From: Brumimicrobium sp035497735
GTDB lineage: Bacteria > Bacteroidota > Bacteroidia > Flavobacteriales_D > Crocinitomicaceae
Assembly (NCBI GenBank): GCA_035497735.1
Contig: DATJCX010000021.1
Location: forward strand, 8,851-72,850
Direction of reading: 5' to 3'
DNA: 64,000 nucleotides
Shown here: piece by piece, positions 33,720 to 41,914 of the stretch
Numbering within the stretch: the first letter of the stretch is position 1
Layout of the letters: every line of letters starts with the position of its first letter
Notes under the pieces: model-generated
Seen by the model: only the letters and a program-made list of their open reading frames with translations
What the model was told of the DNA's origin: nothing
The model's database searches: none
Made by a program: the position numbers and the translations under genes

Positions 33720-34757
33720 ATGAATGAAGAAAGACTAAAGCTATGGAAGGAAAAACGTCAGAAAAGACTGAAGTCCTTAAATCATGAAACTTTGCTAAAA
33801 GGAATTTTGGCTGGAGACTTGACTGCATTGAGTAGCGGTATTACTTTGCTTGAAAGTAATAGGAGTGAAGATAAAATTGAAGCGCAAAAGTTAATTAATA
33901 GTTGTCTAAAATATTCTGGAAAATCTATCCGATTAGGTATAACAGGTGTTCCTGGTGTTGGGAAAAGTACTTTTATTGAATCTTTTGGACAAATGGTTGT
34001 CGAGAAAGGTCATAAACTAGCTGTTTTAGCTATTGACCCTTCTTCTGAAAAAAGCGGTGGTAGTATTCTCGGAGATAAAACGAGAATGACGAACTTGTCT
34101 GTTTTGGAAAATGCTTTTATTCGACCATCTGCAGCAGGGAAATCTTTAGGTGGTGTAGCGAGAAAGACTAGAGAGTCTATCATTCTGTGCGAAGCTGCCG
34201 GCTATGATTTTGTGTTGATTGAAACAGTAGGAGTAGGGCAATCGGAAACGATCGTTCATTCGATGGTTGACTTTTTTATGCTCTTGATGCTATCTGGCGC
34301 TGGAGATGAACTGCAAGGAATTAAGCGTGGAATCATGGAGATGGCTGATGCCTTAATCATAACGAAGGCTGATGGAGATAATAAAGTGAAAGCGCAAAGA
34401 GCCAGACAAGAATACGAAGGTGCGATGCACTTATTTCCACCGAATGAAAATGGTTGGGTGCCAAAAACGATGATTGCTTCTTCTTTGGAGAATTACAACA
34501 TAGAAAAGGCCTATAATACTGTTCAGGATTTTGTTGAACATGTCAAGGAGAATGATTTTTTCTATAGAAAGAGAAAGAGTCAGGATAAATATTGGTTACA
34601 CGAAACGATAGTGGATGTTTTGTTGGGCGATTTTTATTCCTCTGAACGGATAGCAGATCAAATTCCTCAGATAGAAGATGATGTAGTTAATGGCAAGATT
34701 TCTTCTTTTGAAGGTGCTGAAAGATTGATAAAATTATATTTTAAAAAGATAGATTAA
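33720..34757 (+). CDS. meaB: methylmalonyl-CoA mutase-associated GTPase (G3E family, MeaB/ArgK)
   Basis: The 345 residues match MeaB, the G-protein chaperone that loads and protects adenosylcobalamin on methylmalonyl-CoA mutase. Walker A GITGVPGVGKST lies at residues 73-84; the family motif LAIDPSSEKSGGSILGDKTRM and PSAAGKSLGGVARKTRE follow, then FVLIETVGVGQSE, and the base-specificity motif ITKADGDN. The mutase genes are not in the window. It lies 18 nt after dapD. Its 3' end overlaps the convergent MazG-like gene by 4 bp, so no room exists for a terminator between them. Confidence 0.95.
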   Translation: MNEERLKLWKEKRQKRLKSLNHETLLKGILAGDLTALSSGITLLESNRSEDKIEAQKLINSCLKYSGKSIRLGITGVPGVGKSTFIESFGQMVVEKGHKLAVLAIDPSSEKSGGSILGDKTRMTNLSVLENAFIRPSAAGKSLGGVARKTRESIILCEAAGYDFVLIETVGVGQSETIVHSMVDFFMLLMLSGAGDELQGIKRGIMEMADALIITKADGDNKVKAQRARQEYEGAMHLFPPNENGWVPKTMIASSLENYNIEKAYNTVQDFVEHVKENDFFYRKRKSQDKYWLHETIVDVLLGDFYSSERIADQIPQIEDDVVNGKISSFEGAERLIKLYFKKID

Positions 34758-35083
34758 GGTTGTAGTTTTTCATTGTTGTGATGTCTGTCCTTGTCTCTAT
34801 TTGTCTTCTTTTCTAAGTTTTTCTGAATAGCAGTTGTTAGATCAACTCCCGTTTGATTCGCAATACATGTTAAAACAAAAAGAACATCTGCTAATTCATC
34901 GCCTAAGTCTTTATTCTTATCGGATTCTTTTTCGCTTTGTTCACCATATCGGCGCGACATAATTCTAGCCACTTCACCAACTTCTTCCATAAGGACCGCA
35001 GTGTTGGTTAGTTCATCAAAATAACGAACGCCAATGGTTTTAATCCATTCATCAACTGTTGTTTGTAGTTCTTTTACTGTCAT
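34754..35083 (-). CDS. MazG-like nucleotide pyrophosphohydrolase
   Basis: This 109-residue all-alpha NTP pyrophosphatase contains the EXXE...EXXD metal-binding pattern: MEEVGEVARIMSRR then KDLGDELADVLFVLTCIANQTG. Family members hydrolyse (d)NTPs to NMP and PPi, and this short single-domain form acts as a house-cleaning enzyme. It is the last gene of the unit rsgA-dtd-mazG-like, 33 bp after dtd. Its stop overlaps the end of meaB by 4 bp tail to tail. Exact substrate cannot be inferred. Confidence 0.9.
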   Translation of the reverse strand: MTVKELQTTVDEWIKTIGVRYFDELTNTAVLMEEVGEVARIMSRRYGEQSEKESDKNKDLGDELADVLFVLTCIANQTGVDLTTAIQKNLEKKTNRDKDRHHNNEKLQP

Positions 35084-35116
35084 TCTAATTTCGTTTATTG
35101 TCGTTGTTACTAGCGC

Positions 35117-35569
35117 TTACTCCTTGTTTTTTGTATCGATAATGATTGTTACAGGACCATCATTACAAAGTGTTACTTTCATATCTGCACCAAATTCACC
35201 ACTTGCTACGGTCAAACCGCTTTCTATGGCCAATTTGCTTTTAAAACTTTCATAAAGTGGAATAGCGATATCTGGTTTTGCAGCATGAATAAAGCTGGGT
35301 CTATTTCCTTTCTTCGTTTTCGCGTGAAGAGTAAACTGTGAGATAACTAAGAATGCTCCTTTGATATCTTTGATGTCGAGATTCATTTTCCCTTCTTCAT
35401 CTGAGAATATACGCAAGCCACTTACTTTCTTGCAAAGCCAATCTACGTCCTCTTCTGTGTCTTCTTCCTCTATTCCTAATAAAATAAGGAATCCAGTTTC
35501 AATTTGTCCATGAATATCTCCGTTAATTTTAACGTTTGCTTCAGAAACTCTTTGTATTACTGCTCTCAT
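35117..35569 (-). CDS. dtd: D-aminoacyl-tRNA deacylase
   Basis: Dtd removes D-amino acids (and glycine mischarged on tRNA-Ala) from tRNA, a proofreading role in translation. The 150 residues equal the usual length. Both active-site motifs are present: SQFTLHAKTKKGNRPSF with the SQFTL signature, and NDGPVTIIIDT with the cross-subunit Gly-cisPro. The N-terminus MRAVIQRVSEANVKI is typical. It starts 8 nt after the rsgA stop and precedes the MazG-like gene: a translation quality-control and nucleotide-cleaning unit. Confidence 0.97.
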   Translation of the reverse strand: MRAVIQRVSEANVKINGDIHGQIETGFLILLGIEEEDTEEDVDWLCKKVSGLRIFSDEEGKMNLDIKDIKGAFLVISQFTLHAKTKKGNRPSFIHAAKPDIAIPLYESFKSKLAIESGLTVASGEFGADMKVTLCNDGPVTIIIDTKNKE

Positions 35570-35577
35570 TCTAAATT

Positions 35578-36516
35578 CTATCTATACTGTTCATCACCTT
35601 CCTCACTCATCAAATCTACGTAAGTTGCATAGCGAGAAGAATGGATTTCTCCTTCTTCTACAGCCTCTTTTATTACACAGTCAGGCTCATTTAAGTGCAG
35701 ACAGTTGTGGAATTTACATTTGTTGAGTAATTCTCTCATTTCAGGGAAGTAGTGACTGATGATTCTTCTGTCTAAATCGTACATTCCAAAAGAGCGAATT
35801 CCTGGTGTATCAATGATATATCCTCCTGTTTGCAATTGATGCATTTCGGCGAAAGTTGTTGTATGTTGACCTTGCAGGTGGCTAATAGAAATGTTGGAAG
35901 TTCGAATATTTAAGTTGCTATCTAGGGCATTGATAAGTGTACTTTTTCCAGTTCCACTTAAACCATTTACTACCACTTGTTTCCCTTTTATTTCTTCTCT
36001 TAAGAATTCGATATTTTCTTGCTTTAATGCTGAGATTTTGTGGCAAGGATAACCGATGCTTTCGTACATCTCCATCACTTCATCTACCAATGGCAAATGT
36101 TCTTCAAAGTAGAAGTCCATCTTGTTGAAAAGCAATGTCACTGGGATTCGGTATGCTTCAGCGCCGACTAAAAAACGGTCGATAAAAGCCATATGAGTTT
36201 CCGGAGCTGCCAATGTTACTAATAGATATGCTCTATCTATATTGGCTGCGATAATGTGTGCTTGCTTGGAAAGGTTGACCGACTTACGAATAATGTAATT
36301 TCTTCTAGGAGAAACATCCGTAATAACACCGTCTTTTCCATCAGTGAATTGTAATGTAACCTCGTCGCCAACGGCAATGGGGTTCGTTGTTTTAATTCCT
36401 TTTAAACGAATTCTTCCACGGATTCCAACCTCTGCGATTGAGCCGTCTTTTAATTCAACGATATACCTTTTACCTGTAGATTTTAAAACTTTTCCTTTTT
36501 CCAAATGATTTGTCAA
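35578..36516 (-). CDS. rsgA: ribosome small-subunit biogenesis GTPase RsgA
   Basis: RsgA is a circularly permuted GTPase that acts in 30S maturation. The 312 residues have an N-terminal OB domain (1-75), G4 NKMD at 131-134 preceding G1 GLSGTGKST at 185-193 (the permuted order), G3 DTPGIRSFG, and the C-terminal zinc site CKFHNCLHLNEPDC. The start is TTG at 36514-36516: an in-frame TAG lies two codons upstream, the next in-frame Met comes only near residue 109, and translation from the TTG covers the whole OB domain. A TATTTTTG -7 element lies 13 nt upstream of that TTG, which supports it. First gene of the operon with dtd and the MazG-like gene. Confidence 0.96.
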   Translation of the reverse strand: MTNHLEKGKVLKSTGKRYIVELKDGSIAEVGIRGRIRLKGIKTTNPIAVGDEVTLQFTDGKDGVITDVSPRRNYIIRKSVNLSKQAHIIAANIDRAYLLVTLAAPETHMAFIDRFLVGAEAYRIPVTLLFNKMDFYFEEHLPLVDEVMEMYESIGYPCHKISALKQENIEFLREEIKGKQVVVNGLSGTGKSTLINALDSNLNIRTSNISISHLQGQHTTTFAEMHQLQTGGYIIDTPGIRSFGMYDLDRRIISHYFPEMRELLNKCKFHNCLHLNEPDCVIKEAVEEGEIHSSRYATYVDLMSEEGDEQYR

Positions 36517-36529
36517 TTGCTATAATTCT

Positions 36530-36537
36530 CAAAAATA
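36530..36537 (-). promoter_or_regulatory. putative -7 promoter element of the rsgA operon
   Basis: Minus-strand TATTTTTG, 13 nt before the TTG start codon of rsgA. Confidence 0.45.
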
Positions 36538-36716
36538 GTGAAAATGAAAGATATTGCTATCGTTTTGGGTTAATTTATGATAGAACAGCTTTTTAAGATG
36601 GCTAATTTGAGCTGTAATCTTTAGCAAATTTTAACAATAAAACGAGATTTAAGAGGTTGAAACAATAAGTATTGTGATTTTTAAACTAATTTTACGTATT
36701 TAAACAAATTACTGTA

Positions 36717-39470
36717 ATGAAAAAAATTGTACTTTTTCTTTTATTACTCATCGGTTCATTTTCTTTCGCACAGGAAATGAAATTCACAGGAGTTGTAAAC
36801 GATACGATAAATGACAGACCATTAGAATACGCAGTTGTTATGGCTGTCCGTTTGTCAGATGGGAAACTTCTTGGTTTTACAAGAACAGCAGCCGATGGAT
36901 CCTTTGATTTAAAAGGTGTTCCTATCGATACAATGGAGTTGGTGGTTTCTCACTATAAATTTGACGAAAAGAGGTACTATATTATCGGTTCCGATGAAAA
37001 CAATGAAATTCATATTCCAAACATTATTTTACCAGAAAAAGCAACCGAACTTGAAGAAGTAGTTGTTTACGCAAATAAAGAACCTATTTACTTTAGAGGT
37101 GATACCTTAGTTTATGTAGCGGATTCTTTTGCTACCAAAGAGAATGCATCTGTTGAAGATTTATTGAAGAATTTGCCAGGAATTCAAGTAGATGAAAACG
37201 GTAACGTTAGTAGTCAAGGGCGAAGAGTAACAAAGGTATTGGTTGATGGGGACGAATTTTTTGGTTCAGATCCAACCATTGCAACAAGAAATTTAAATGC
37301 CAAAGGAGTTGATAAAGTAGAGATTTACGAAACTGAAGATGATAATTCGGGTGGAAATACCGAAGAGAAAATACAAGTGCTGGATGTTCGACTAAAAGAT
37401 GACGCCAAGAGTGGTTACTTCGGGAAAGTTGCCGGAAGAGGAGGTTTTAATACCGAACGAATAGAAAATAAGCCAGGAGGAGAAACTTTTTATGAGGGAG
37501 AATTCTTAGCGAATTACTTTGATAAAGGACTAAAACTTTCTGTTTTCGGATTAGGCTCAAATACACCGAACACAGGATTTAACTATAGAGATGCTTCTCG
37601 TTTTGGATTAACCAATGAGATGCAGGGTGGGTGGCGTTCGTTTATGAATCCATCAACAGTAAATGGCTTACCAGAAAATTATAAAGGTGGTTTTTATTTC
37701 TCCAATAAGTTTAGCGATAAATTTAAAATGGGATTAAACTATACGTATAATGATAGTCGTGTAACAATAGACCAAACTCGAGATTCTGAATATTTCTTCG
37801 GAGATACTACTTCATATGTGAAAAAAGACACGATTTTCAATACGCAAAAACAACAGTCTCATACGGTTAATTTGGAGTTGGAATATAATTTTGATTCAAA
37901 AACGTCCTTGAAGTTGAAATCAAATGTTACGATGAGAAATGAAAGTGATGAAAGAACTGAAACAAACCGATACTTTCTAGCGGATACTTTGCTGTTCAAC
38001 TCTTCAGAAATTCACAATGTTGCAGAAGGAAAAGGACTGGAGTCAAATATTGAGTTGGACTTTAAAAAAGAATTTGCTAAAAGAAACCGTGTCTTAGATG
38101 CGATGTATCAATTTGGATATACAAAAACAGATAGAGACAATACCTTGAATTCAACAACGCAAGGATTGTATGCGCCAGATTCAATATTCGACCAAAAAAG
38201 AAACATGAATAACCATACAACTGGTCACCGTTTCCTAGTGAATTATATGGAACCTTTGTCTAATTCATTTAGACTGAAGTTGCAATATCGTTTAGACTAT
38301 TTCTATGGTCAGCAAGAAACTTCTACTTATGATAGAACGCCGACTGGTTATGATGACTACGCCGATTTATACAGTAATGATATTAGTAATAATAGATTAG
38401 AAAATAGAGGAGCTGTTGGAATTGTCTTTTCTAATCGTAAAAATACGTTGGAAGTTGGAGCAAGAGTTAGAAACGTAAACATTGACAACTTTAACAATCA
38501 TACGAATAGCAACATTAATCAAAATGTTACAAACGTTCTTCCTTACTTAGAGTACAACTTGAAATTCTCTAATTCACATAGAGTATGGATGTCTTACTCG
38601 ACAAGTTCAAATCAGCCGTCTTTAAATCAGTTGCAACCAGTTAGAGACAACGTTGACCCGAACAGTATTGTAGAAGGAAATCCAGATTTAGTTCCTGATT
38701 ATTCTCACTCTGTGAACGTGAATTACAACAAATGGAATGCGATTAACTACAGTTTTATTTATGCTGGAGCTTACTTTACACATACCGACAATGCTTTTTC
38801 AAATGCAATTGAATTCCAACCAAACGGACAGTCTATTTCAAGAGCAGTAAACGTTGATGGAAATATGTACGGAGGTTTCTACGGAGGGGGAGGTGTGCCT
38901 TTATACAAAAAGGTAATGCACTTTAGACCCAACTTCTCAGGAAACTATACCAACTTTAGAAGCTTTATCAACAATCAAGAGAATAGAACAGAAAACTATG
39001 GAGTTGACGGAACATTGGCTTTTGAATATAGAACGGATTCAATCGAAGTAAGTATTAGTGCTGGATTAGGATATAATTACCCAAAGAGTACTTTGTCAAT
39101 GGGAATTAATGATCCTTATACTGTTCAACGTTATAAAGCGTCTGTATTCTTTGAGTTACCTTGGCAGTTCTTTATCGACAGTGATGTTGCTTATGAGATA
39201 AATTCAAGAAGAGCGATGGGGTATAATGAGAAGCCATTTATTTGGAATGTGAAATTAAGTAAACGTTTCTTAAAAACGGGTAACTTGATTATCGACGTAG
39301 CGGTAAATGATATTTTCAATCAGAATATTGGAATTTCTAGAAATGTAGGAACGAACATTATTTCTGACGTAAGAACGCGAGTTATTGCTCGTTACTTTAT
39401 GTTTGGAGCAACATGGCGTTTTAATAATAATAAAACTAAAGAAGATGCAGGTAGAGGTCATTTTTTCTAA
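36717..39470 (+). CDS. TonB-receptor-like outer-membrane beta-barrel protein with N-terminal carboxypeptidase-regulatory-like domain
   Basis: This 917-residue protein has a signal peptide of about 18 residues (LLIGSFSFAQ). Residues about 24-105 form a CarboxypepD_reg-like beta-sandwich (TGVVNDTINDRPLEYAVVM). A plug-like domain follows (VEDLLKNLPGIQVDENGNVS then VTKVLVDGDEFFGSDP, about 145-225), and the rest is a long series of amphipathic strands ending with a barrel strand. It lacks a clear TonB box. Family members move siderophores, glycans or peptides, or are barrel proteins of unknown cargo; no SusD partner is present. The GLPGLI-family gene overlaps its 3' end by 26 bp, a pairing common in this phylum. 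Confidence 0.88.
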   Translation: MKKIVLFLLLLIGSFSFAQEMKFTGVVNDTINDRPLEYAVVMAVRLSDGKLLGFTRTAADGSFDLKGVPIDTMELVVSHYKFDEKRYYIIGSDENNEIHIPNIILPEKATELEEVVVYANKEPIYFRGDTLVYVADSFATKENASVEDLLKNLPGIQVDENGNVSSQGRRVTKVLVDGDEFFGSDPTIATRNLNAKGVDKVEIYETEDDNSGGNTEEKIQVLDVRLKDDAKSGYFGKVAGRGGFNTERIENKPGGETFYEGEFLANYFDKGLKLSVFGLGSNTPNTGFNYRDASRFGLTNEMQGGWRSFMNPSTVNGLPENYKGGFYFSNKFSDKFKMGLNYTYNDSRVTIDQTRDSEYFFGDTTSYVKKDTIFNTQKQQSHTVNLELEYNFDSKTSLKLKSNVTMRNESDERTETNRYFLADTLLFNSSEIHNVAEGKGLESNIELDFKKEFAKRNRVLDAMYQFGYTKTDRDNTLNSTTQGLYAPDSIFDQKRNMNNHTTGHRFLVNYMEPLSNSFRLKLQYRLDYFYGQQETSTYDRTPTGYDDYADLYSNDISNNRLENRGAVGIVFSNRKNTLEVGARVRNVNIDNFNNHTNSNINQNVTNVLPYLEYNLKFSNSHRVWMSYSTSSNQPSLNQLQPVRDNVDPNSIVEGNPDLVPDYSHSVNVNYNKWNAINYSFIYAGAYFTHTDNAFSNAIEFQPNGQSISRAVNVDGNMYGGFYGGGGVPLYKKVMHFRPNFSGNYTNFRSFINNQENRTENYGVDGTLAFEYRTDSIEVSISAGLGYNYPKSTLSMGINDPYTVQRYKASVFFELPWQFFIDSDVAYEINSRRAMGYNEKPFIWNVKLSKRFLKTGNLIIDVAVNDIFNQNIGISRNVGTNIISDVRTRVIARYFMFGATWRFNNNKTKEDAGRGHFF

Positions 39471-40206
39471 AATAGCAATTGTACTGGCGGTACTTTTTGT
39501 GACAGAGTCCACTTTTGGACAAGTTGTAAAGTCTGGTGAAATTGTGTTTGAGCGCCGAACAAATCTTGAAAAAAGATATGAAGGTTCAGACATGATGGGA
39601 GGACGTGATAAGTCATGGGCAAAAAAGCCAAAGATTGACGAGTTTGTATTGTACTTTAACGAGTCTTCTGCCTTGTTTGCACCTATTCCTCCTTCTTTGC
39701 AAGATGAAGATAGAGAATGGTCAACTATGAAGAATACGACTTTTCAGGACTTCGATAAAAGCATGATGAAGCGCGAATTCTCTTTTTACGGTTCTACAAT
39801 ATTCTACGAAGATTCTCTAACAAATAGAGAATGGATTATTACCGAAAATAGAAGAGAAATTGCTGGTTATAATACCAAGCAAGCGATGTGGGTAGCAAAT
39901 GACTCAACAAGAGTTTACGCGTGGTACACCGAGCAGATAGTTCCTTCTGTTGGTCCGGAATCTTTTAACGGTTTACCTGGTGCAATTCTTGGTTTAGCAA
40001 TTGAAGATGGTGGAGTAGTTTACTTTGCTAAGTCTGTAAAACCACTTGCTAAAAAGGATTTTCTGAAGGATGTTCCTAAGGAGAAGTCAAAGAAAACATC
40101 TTTTAAAAGTGAGAAGGAGCTAACAGAGTTTGTTTTGGAAGTTTTATCAGGACGAGGCGGTAGATCTAATTCAGGTCGAATGTTAGACGATATTTTTATT
40201 TGGTAA
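39445..40206 (+). CDS. GLPGLI-family secreted protein
   Basis: The open frame reaches back to 39385, but ATG 39445 gives a signal peptide (MQVEVIFSKIAIVLAVLF, ending STFGQ), so I take it as the start: 253 aa. The family hallmark appears as FNGLPGAILGLAIEDGG near residues 175-190. Preceding strands (GEIVFERRTNLEK, WIITENRREIAGYNTKQA, then AWYTEQIVPSVGPESF) also match the family. Function of the GLPGLI family is not known; members are exported and usually sit next to TonB-type receptor genes, as here. The start lies 26 bp inside the receptor gene, so translation is probably coupled. Confidence 0.88.
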   Translation: MQVEVIFSKIAIVLAVLFVTESTFGQVVKSGEIVFERRTNLEKRYEGSDMMGGRDKSWAKKPKIDEFVLYFNESSALFAPIPPSLQDEDREWSTMKNTTFQDFDKSMMKREFSFYGSTIFYEDSLTNREWIITENRREIAGYNTKQAMWVANDSTRVYAWYTEQIVPSVGPESFNGLPGAILGLAIEDGGVVYFAKSVKPLAKKDFLKDVPKEKSKKTSFKSEKELTEFVLEVLSGRGGRSNSGRMLDDIFIW

Positions 40207-40289
40207 GATCGCCTACCTTAAAGGCAGAGTTTAAATTATTTACTATAGTGTCGAACAAAATCTATAGTTCAGTCGTTTATATAAAAAAA

Positions 40290-40315
40290 GTAGGGTTTCT
40301 AATGCAGCAACCTAC
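40290..40315 (+). promoter_or_regulatory. weak hairpin in the folE leader
   Basis: GTAGG (40290-40294) can pair with CCTAC (40311-40315), extended by two A-T pairs across a bulge. It lies 14 nt before the folE ATG. It does not match a known riboswitch and may be incidental. Confidence 0.25.
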
Positions 40316-40329
40316 ATGATAATATTCTA

Positions 40330-40923
40330 ATGGAAAACAATTTTAAGTACAACGATAAGGTAACAGGTAAACTTACGGATATCTACAAAGAGGTTCTAAA
40401 AGAGTTGGGTGAGGATGCTGATAGAGAGGGATTAATAAAGACTCCAGAACGAGTAGCGAAAGCACTTCAGTTTTTAACGCAAGGATACAAACAAGATCCA
40501 GATGCGATTATGAAAAGCGCTATTTTCCATGAGGATTACTCTGAAATGGTTATCGTTAAAGATATCGAGGTTTACTCGCAGTGTGAGCATCATATGTTGC
40601 CATTTTTTGGAAAGGCGCATATCGCATACATTCCTAATGGGAAAATCGTAGGATTGAGTAAAATACCAAGAATTGTAGATGCGTATGCCCGTCGCTTACA
40701 AGTTCAAGAAAGATTAACATTGGATATTAGAGATTGTATTCAAAGAACTTTGGAACCTGCTGGAGTAGCAGTAGTAATTGAATGTAGTCACATGTGCATG
40801 CAAATGCGTGGTGTGGAAAAACAAAATTCTGTTACAACAACTTCTGCTTTTACAGGTGTTTTCTTGAAGAATGACGCAACAAGAAAAGAGTTTATCAATT
40901 TAATTCGTAACGGTTTAAAGTAA
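40330..40923 (+). CDS. folE: GTP cyclohydrolase I
   Basis: FolE converts GTP to 7,8-dihydroneopterin triphosphate, the entry step for folate and, in many bacteria, for queuosine. The 197 residues match. Zinc ligands: Cys85 and His88 in YSQCEHHMLPFFGK, and the third Cys in VVIECSHMCMQMRGVEK. The GTP-binding motif GLSKIPRIVDAYARRLQVQERLT is complete. The presence of the zinc Cys pattern marks it as FolE type IA. It stands alone, with a hairpin-T terminator that overlaps the end of the convergent FemAB-like gene. Confidence 0.97.
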   Translation: MENNFKYNDKVTGKLTDIYKEVLKELGEDADREGLIKTPERVAKALQFLTQGYKQDPDAIMKSAIFHEDYSEMVIVKDIEVYSQCEHHMLPFFGKAHIAYIPNGKIVGLSKIPRIVDAYARRLQVQERLTLDIRDCIQRTLEPAGVAVVIECSHMCMQMRGVEKQNSVTTTSAFTGVFLKNDATRKEFINLIRNGLK

Positions 40924-40942
40924 ATTTTTTTATAAGATATAA

Positions 40943-40978
40943 AAAGGTAAGCGTGGCGAAAACTGCGCTTATTTTTTT
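40943..40978 (+). terminator. terminator of folE overlapping the end of the convergent gene
   Basis: Stem TAAGCG / CGCTTA (40948-40953 with 40966-40971), 12-nt loop, then seven T. The stop codon of the convergent FemAB-like gene (40969-40971) lies within the right arm. Confidence 0.7.
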
Positions 40979-41844
40979 AGTGCTTGATAGACTTTTCGTA
41001 TGGCTTTATACCACGATGGATTGTTGTTCCACTGTGTTTGGAAGTAAACTTCATCTACTGTATTAAAATATTCGTTGAAACGTTTAACGCCTGGCACTTC
41101 TGAACCATCAAAGTCAAATAGTTTCCCATTGGATAAGGTTTCTTCAATTTGCTCCATCATTGCCAGATACATTCCTCCTTGCTTTTTCCCTTCTTCGTTT
41201 GCACCACCTTTGATATATAAATCACGATTTTTTCCTTTAAAAAAGAACAGTCCGCCCATTACTTCTTCGTGCTTAACTATTTCTTTGATAATGAGTAAGT
41301 TTTTTGACTGTAATTCAACAAATAAATTCTTTAATATTTTGTGTTTGTCTTCGTTGAAGTCTGGAATCTTGTTTCCTAATTCTTCCACCATAATTTGATA
41401 AGCTGGCTGAATGCCCCTTCCTTCTCTAATAATAAACTCCTGTTTCTTAGCCTTGTTGACATTCCTTCGAGCATGTTTGGATAGCGCTAGTTCCTTAACT
41501 ATTTGATAGAATCGAGTTTTTCCTGTTATGGTTTTCGCCGTTTGAAAAATCCCTCCTGAGAATTGTGCTTTTAAGCGTTCAATAGCGACGTTTATTTCTT
41601 GGTCAGACCAAGTGCCGTAAAAATTGTTTTCTCTGATAAAAGGCGCAACGGTTACGTTTTCTATTCCAAGTCTCTTTGTTGTTGAGAAAGCAAAGCCTTT
41701 AGTGTACTCTTTGTCGACATAGATATACCATTTTTCTGATACGGATTCCATGTACCAACTATAGTCATAAGGACCTATTTCCTCAGAGGCAACAAGTTGG
41801 TTCCACTTTGTAATGTTGATTTTATCACTCGGTAATATCTGCAT
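40969..41844 (-). CDS. FemAB/GNAT-like acyltransferase
   Basis: The open frame reaches 41910, but I choose the ATG at 41842-41844: a TACATTTG -7 element lies 5 nt upstream, and the longer frame would come within 4 nt of the divergent hutU start. The product is 291 aa. The pattern resembles peptidoglycan-bridge (FemAB) type double-GNAT proteins: KHARRNVNKAKKQEFIIREG in the middle, then MGGLFFFKGKNRDLYIKGGANEEGKKQGGMYLAMMEQIEE and LFDFDGSEVPGVKRFNEYFN, the last being the family signature for the acceptor/acyl-binding region. The role is inferred: transfer of an aminoacyl or acyl group, substrate unknown. Confidence 0.82.
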   Translation of the reverse strand: MQILPSDKINITKWNQLVASEEIGPYDYSWYMESVSEKWYIYVDKEYTKGFAFSTTKRLGIENVTVAPFIRENNFYGTWSDQEINVAIERLKAQFSGGIFQTAKTITGKTRFYQIVKELALSKHARRNVNKAKKQEFIIREGRGIQPAYQIMVEELGNKIPDFNEDKHKILKNLFVELQSKNLLIIKEIVKHEEVMGGLFFFKGKNRDLYIKGGANEEGKKQGGMYLAMMEQIEETLSNGKLFDFDGSEVPGVKRFNEYFNTVDEVYFQTQWNNNPSWYKAIRKVYQALKK

Positions 41845-41849
41845 GATAG

Positions 41850-41857
41850 CAAATGTA
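41850..41857 (-). promoter_or_regulatory. putative -7 element 5 nt from the FemAB-like start codon
   Basis: Minus-strand TACATTTG, then CTATC, then ATG. It decides the start codon in favour of 41844 and again predicts a nearly leaderless mRNA. Confidence 0.5.
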
Positions 41858-41890
41858 AGGGAAAGTTTATAAATTTTCTTATAAAATCTG

Positions 41891-41898
41891 TATCTTTG
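41891..41898 (+). promoter_or_regulatory. putative -7 promoter element of hutU
   Basis: TATCTTTG, 16 nt upstream of the hutU ATG, inside the 70-bp divergent region shared with the FemAB-like gene. Confidence 0.5.
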
Positions 41899-41914
41899 AC
41901 ACAAAATCATAGAA

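Noticed and set aside
39385..39445. Earlier start of the GLPGLI gene
   Set aside because: The longer frame lacks a signal peptide and reads MLVTLCLEQH inside the receptor gene; the start at 39445 gives a proper signal peptide.
41844..41910. Earlier start of the FemAB-like gene
   Set aside because: It would nearly touch the divergent hutU start, and a -7 element sits between the two candidates.
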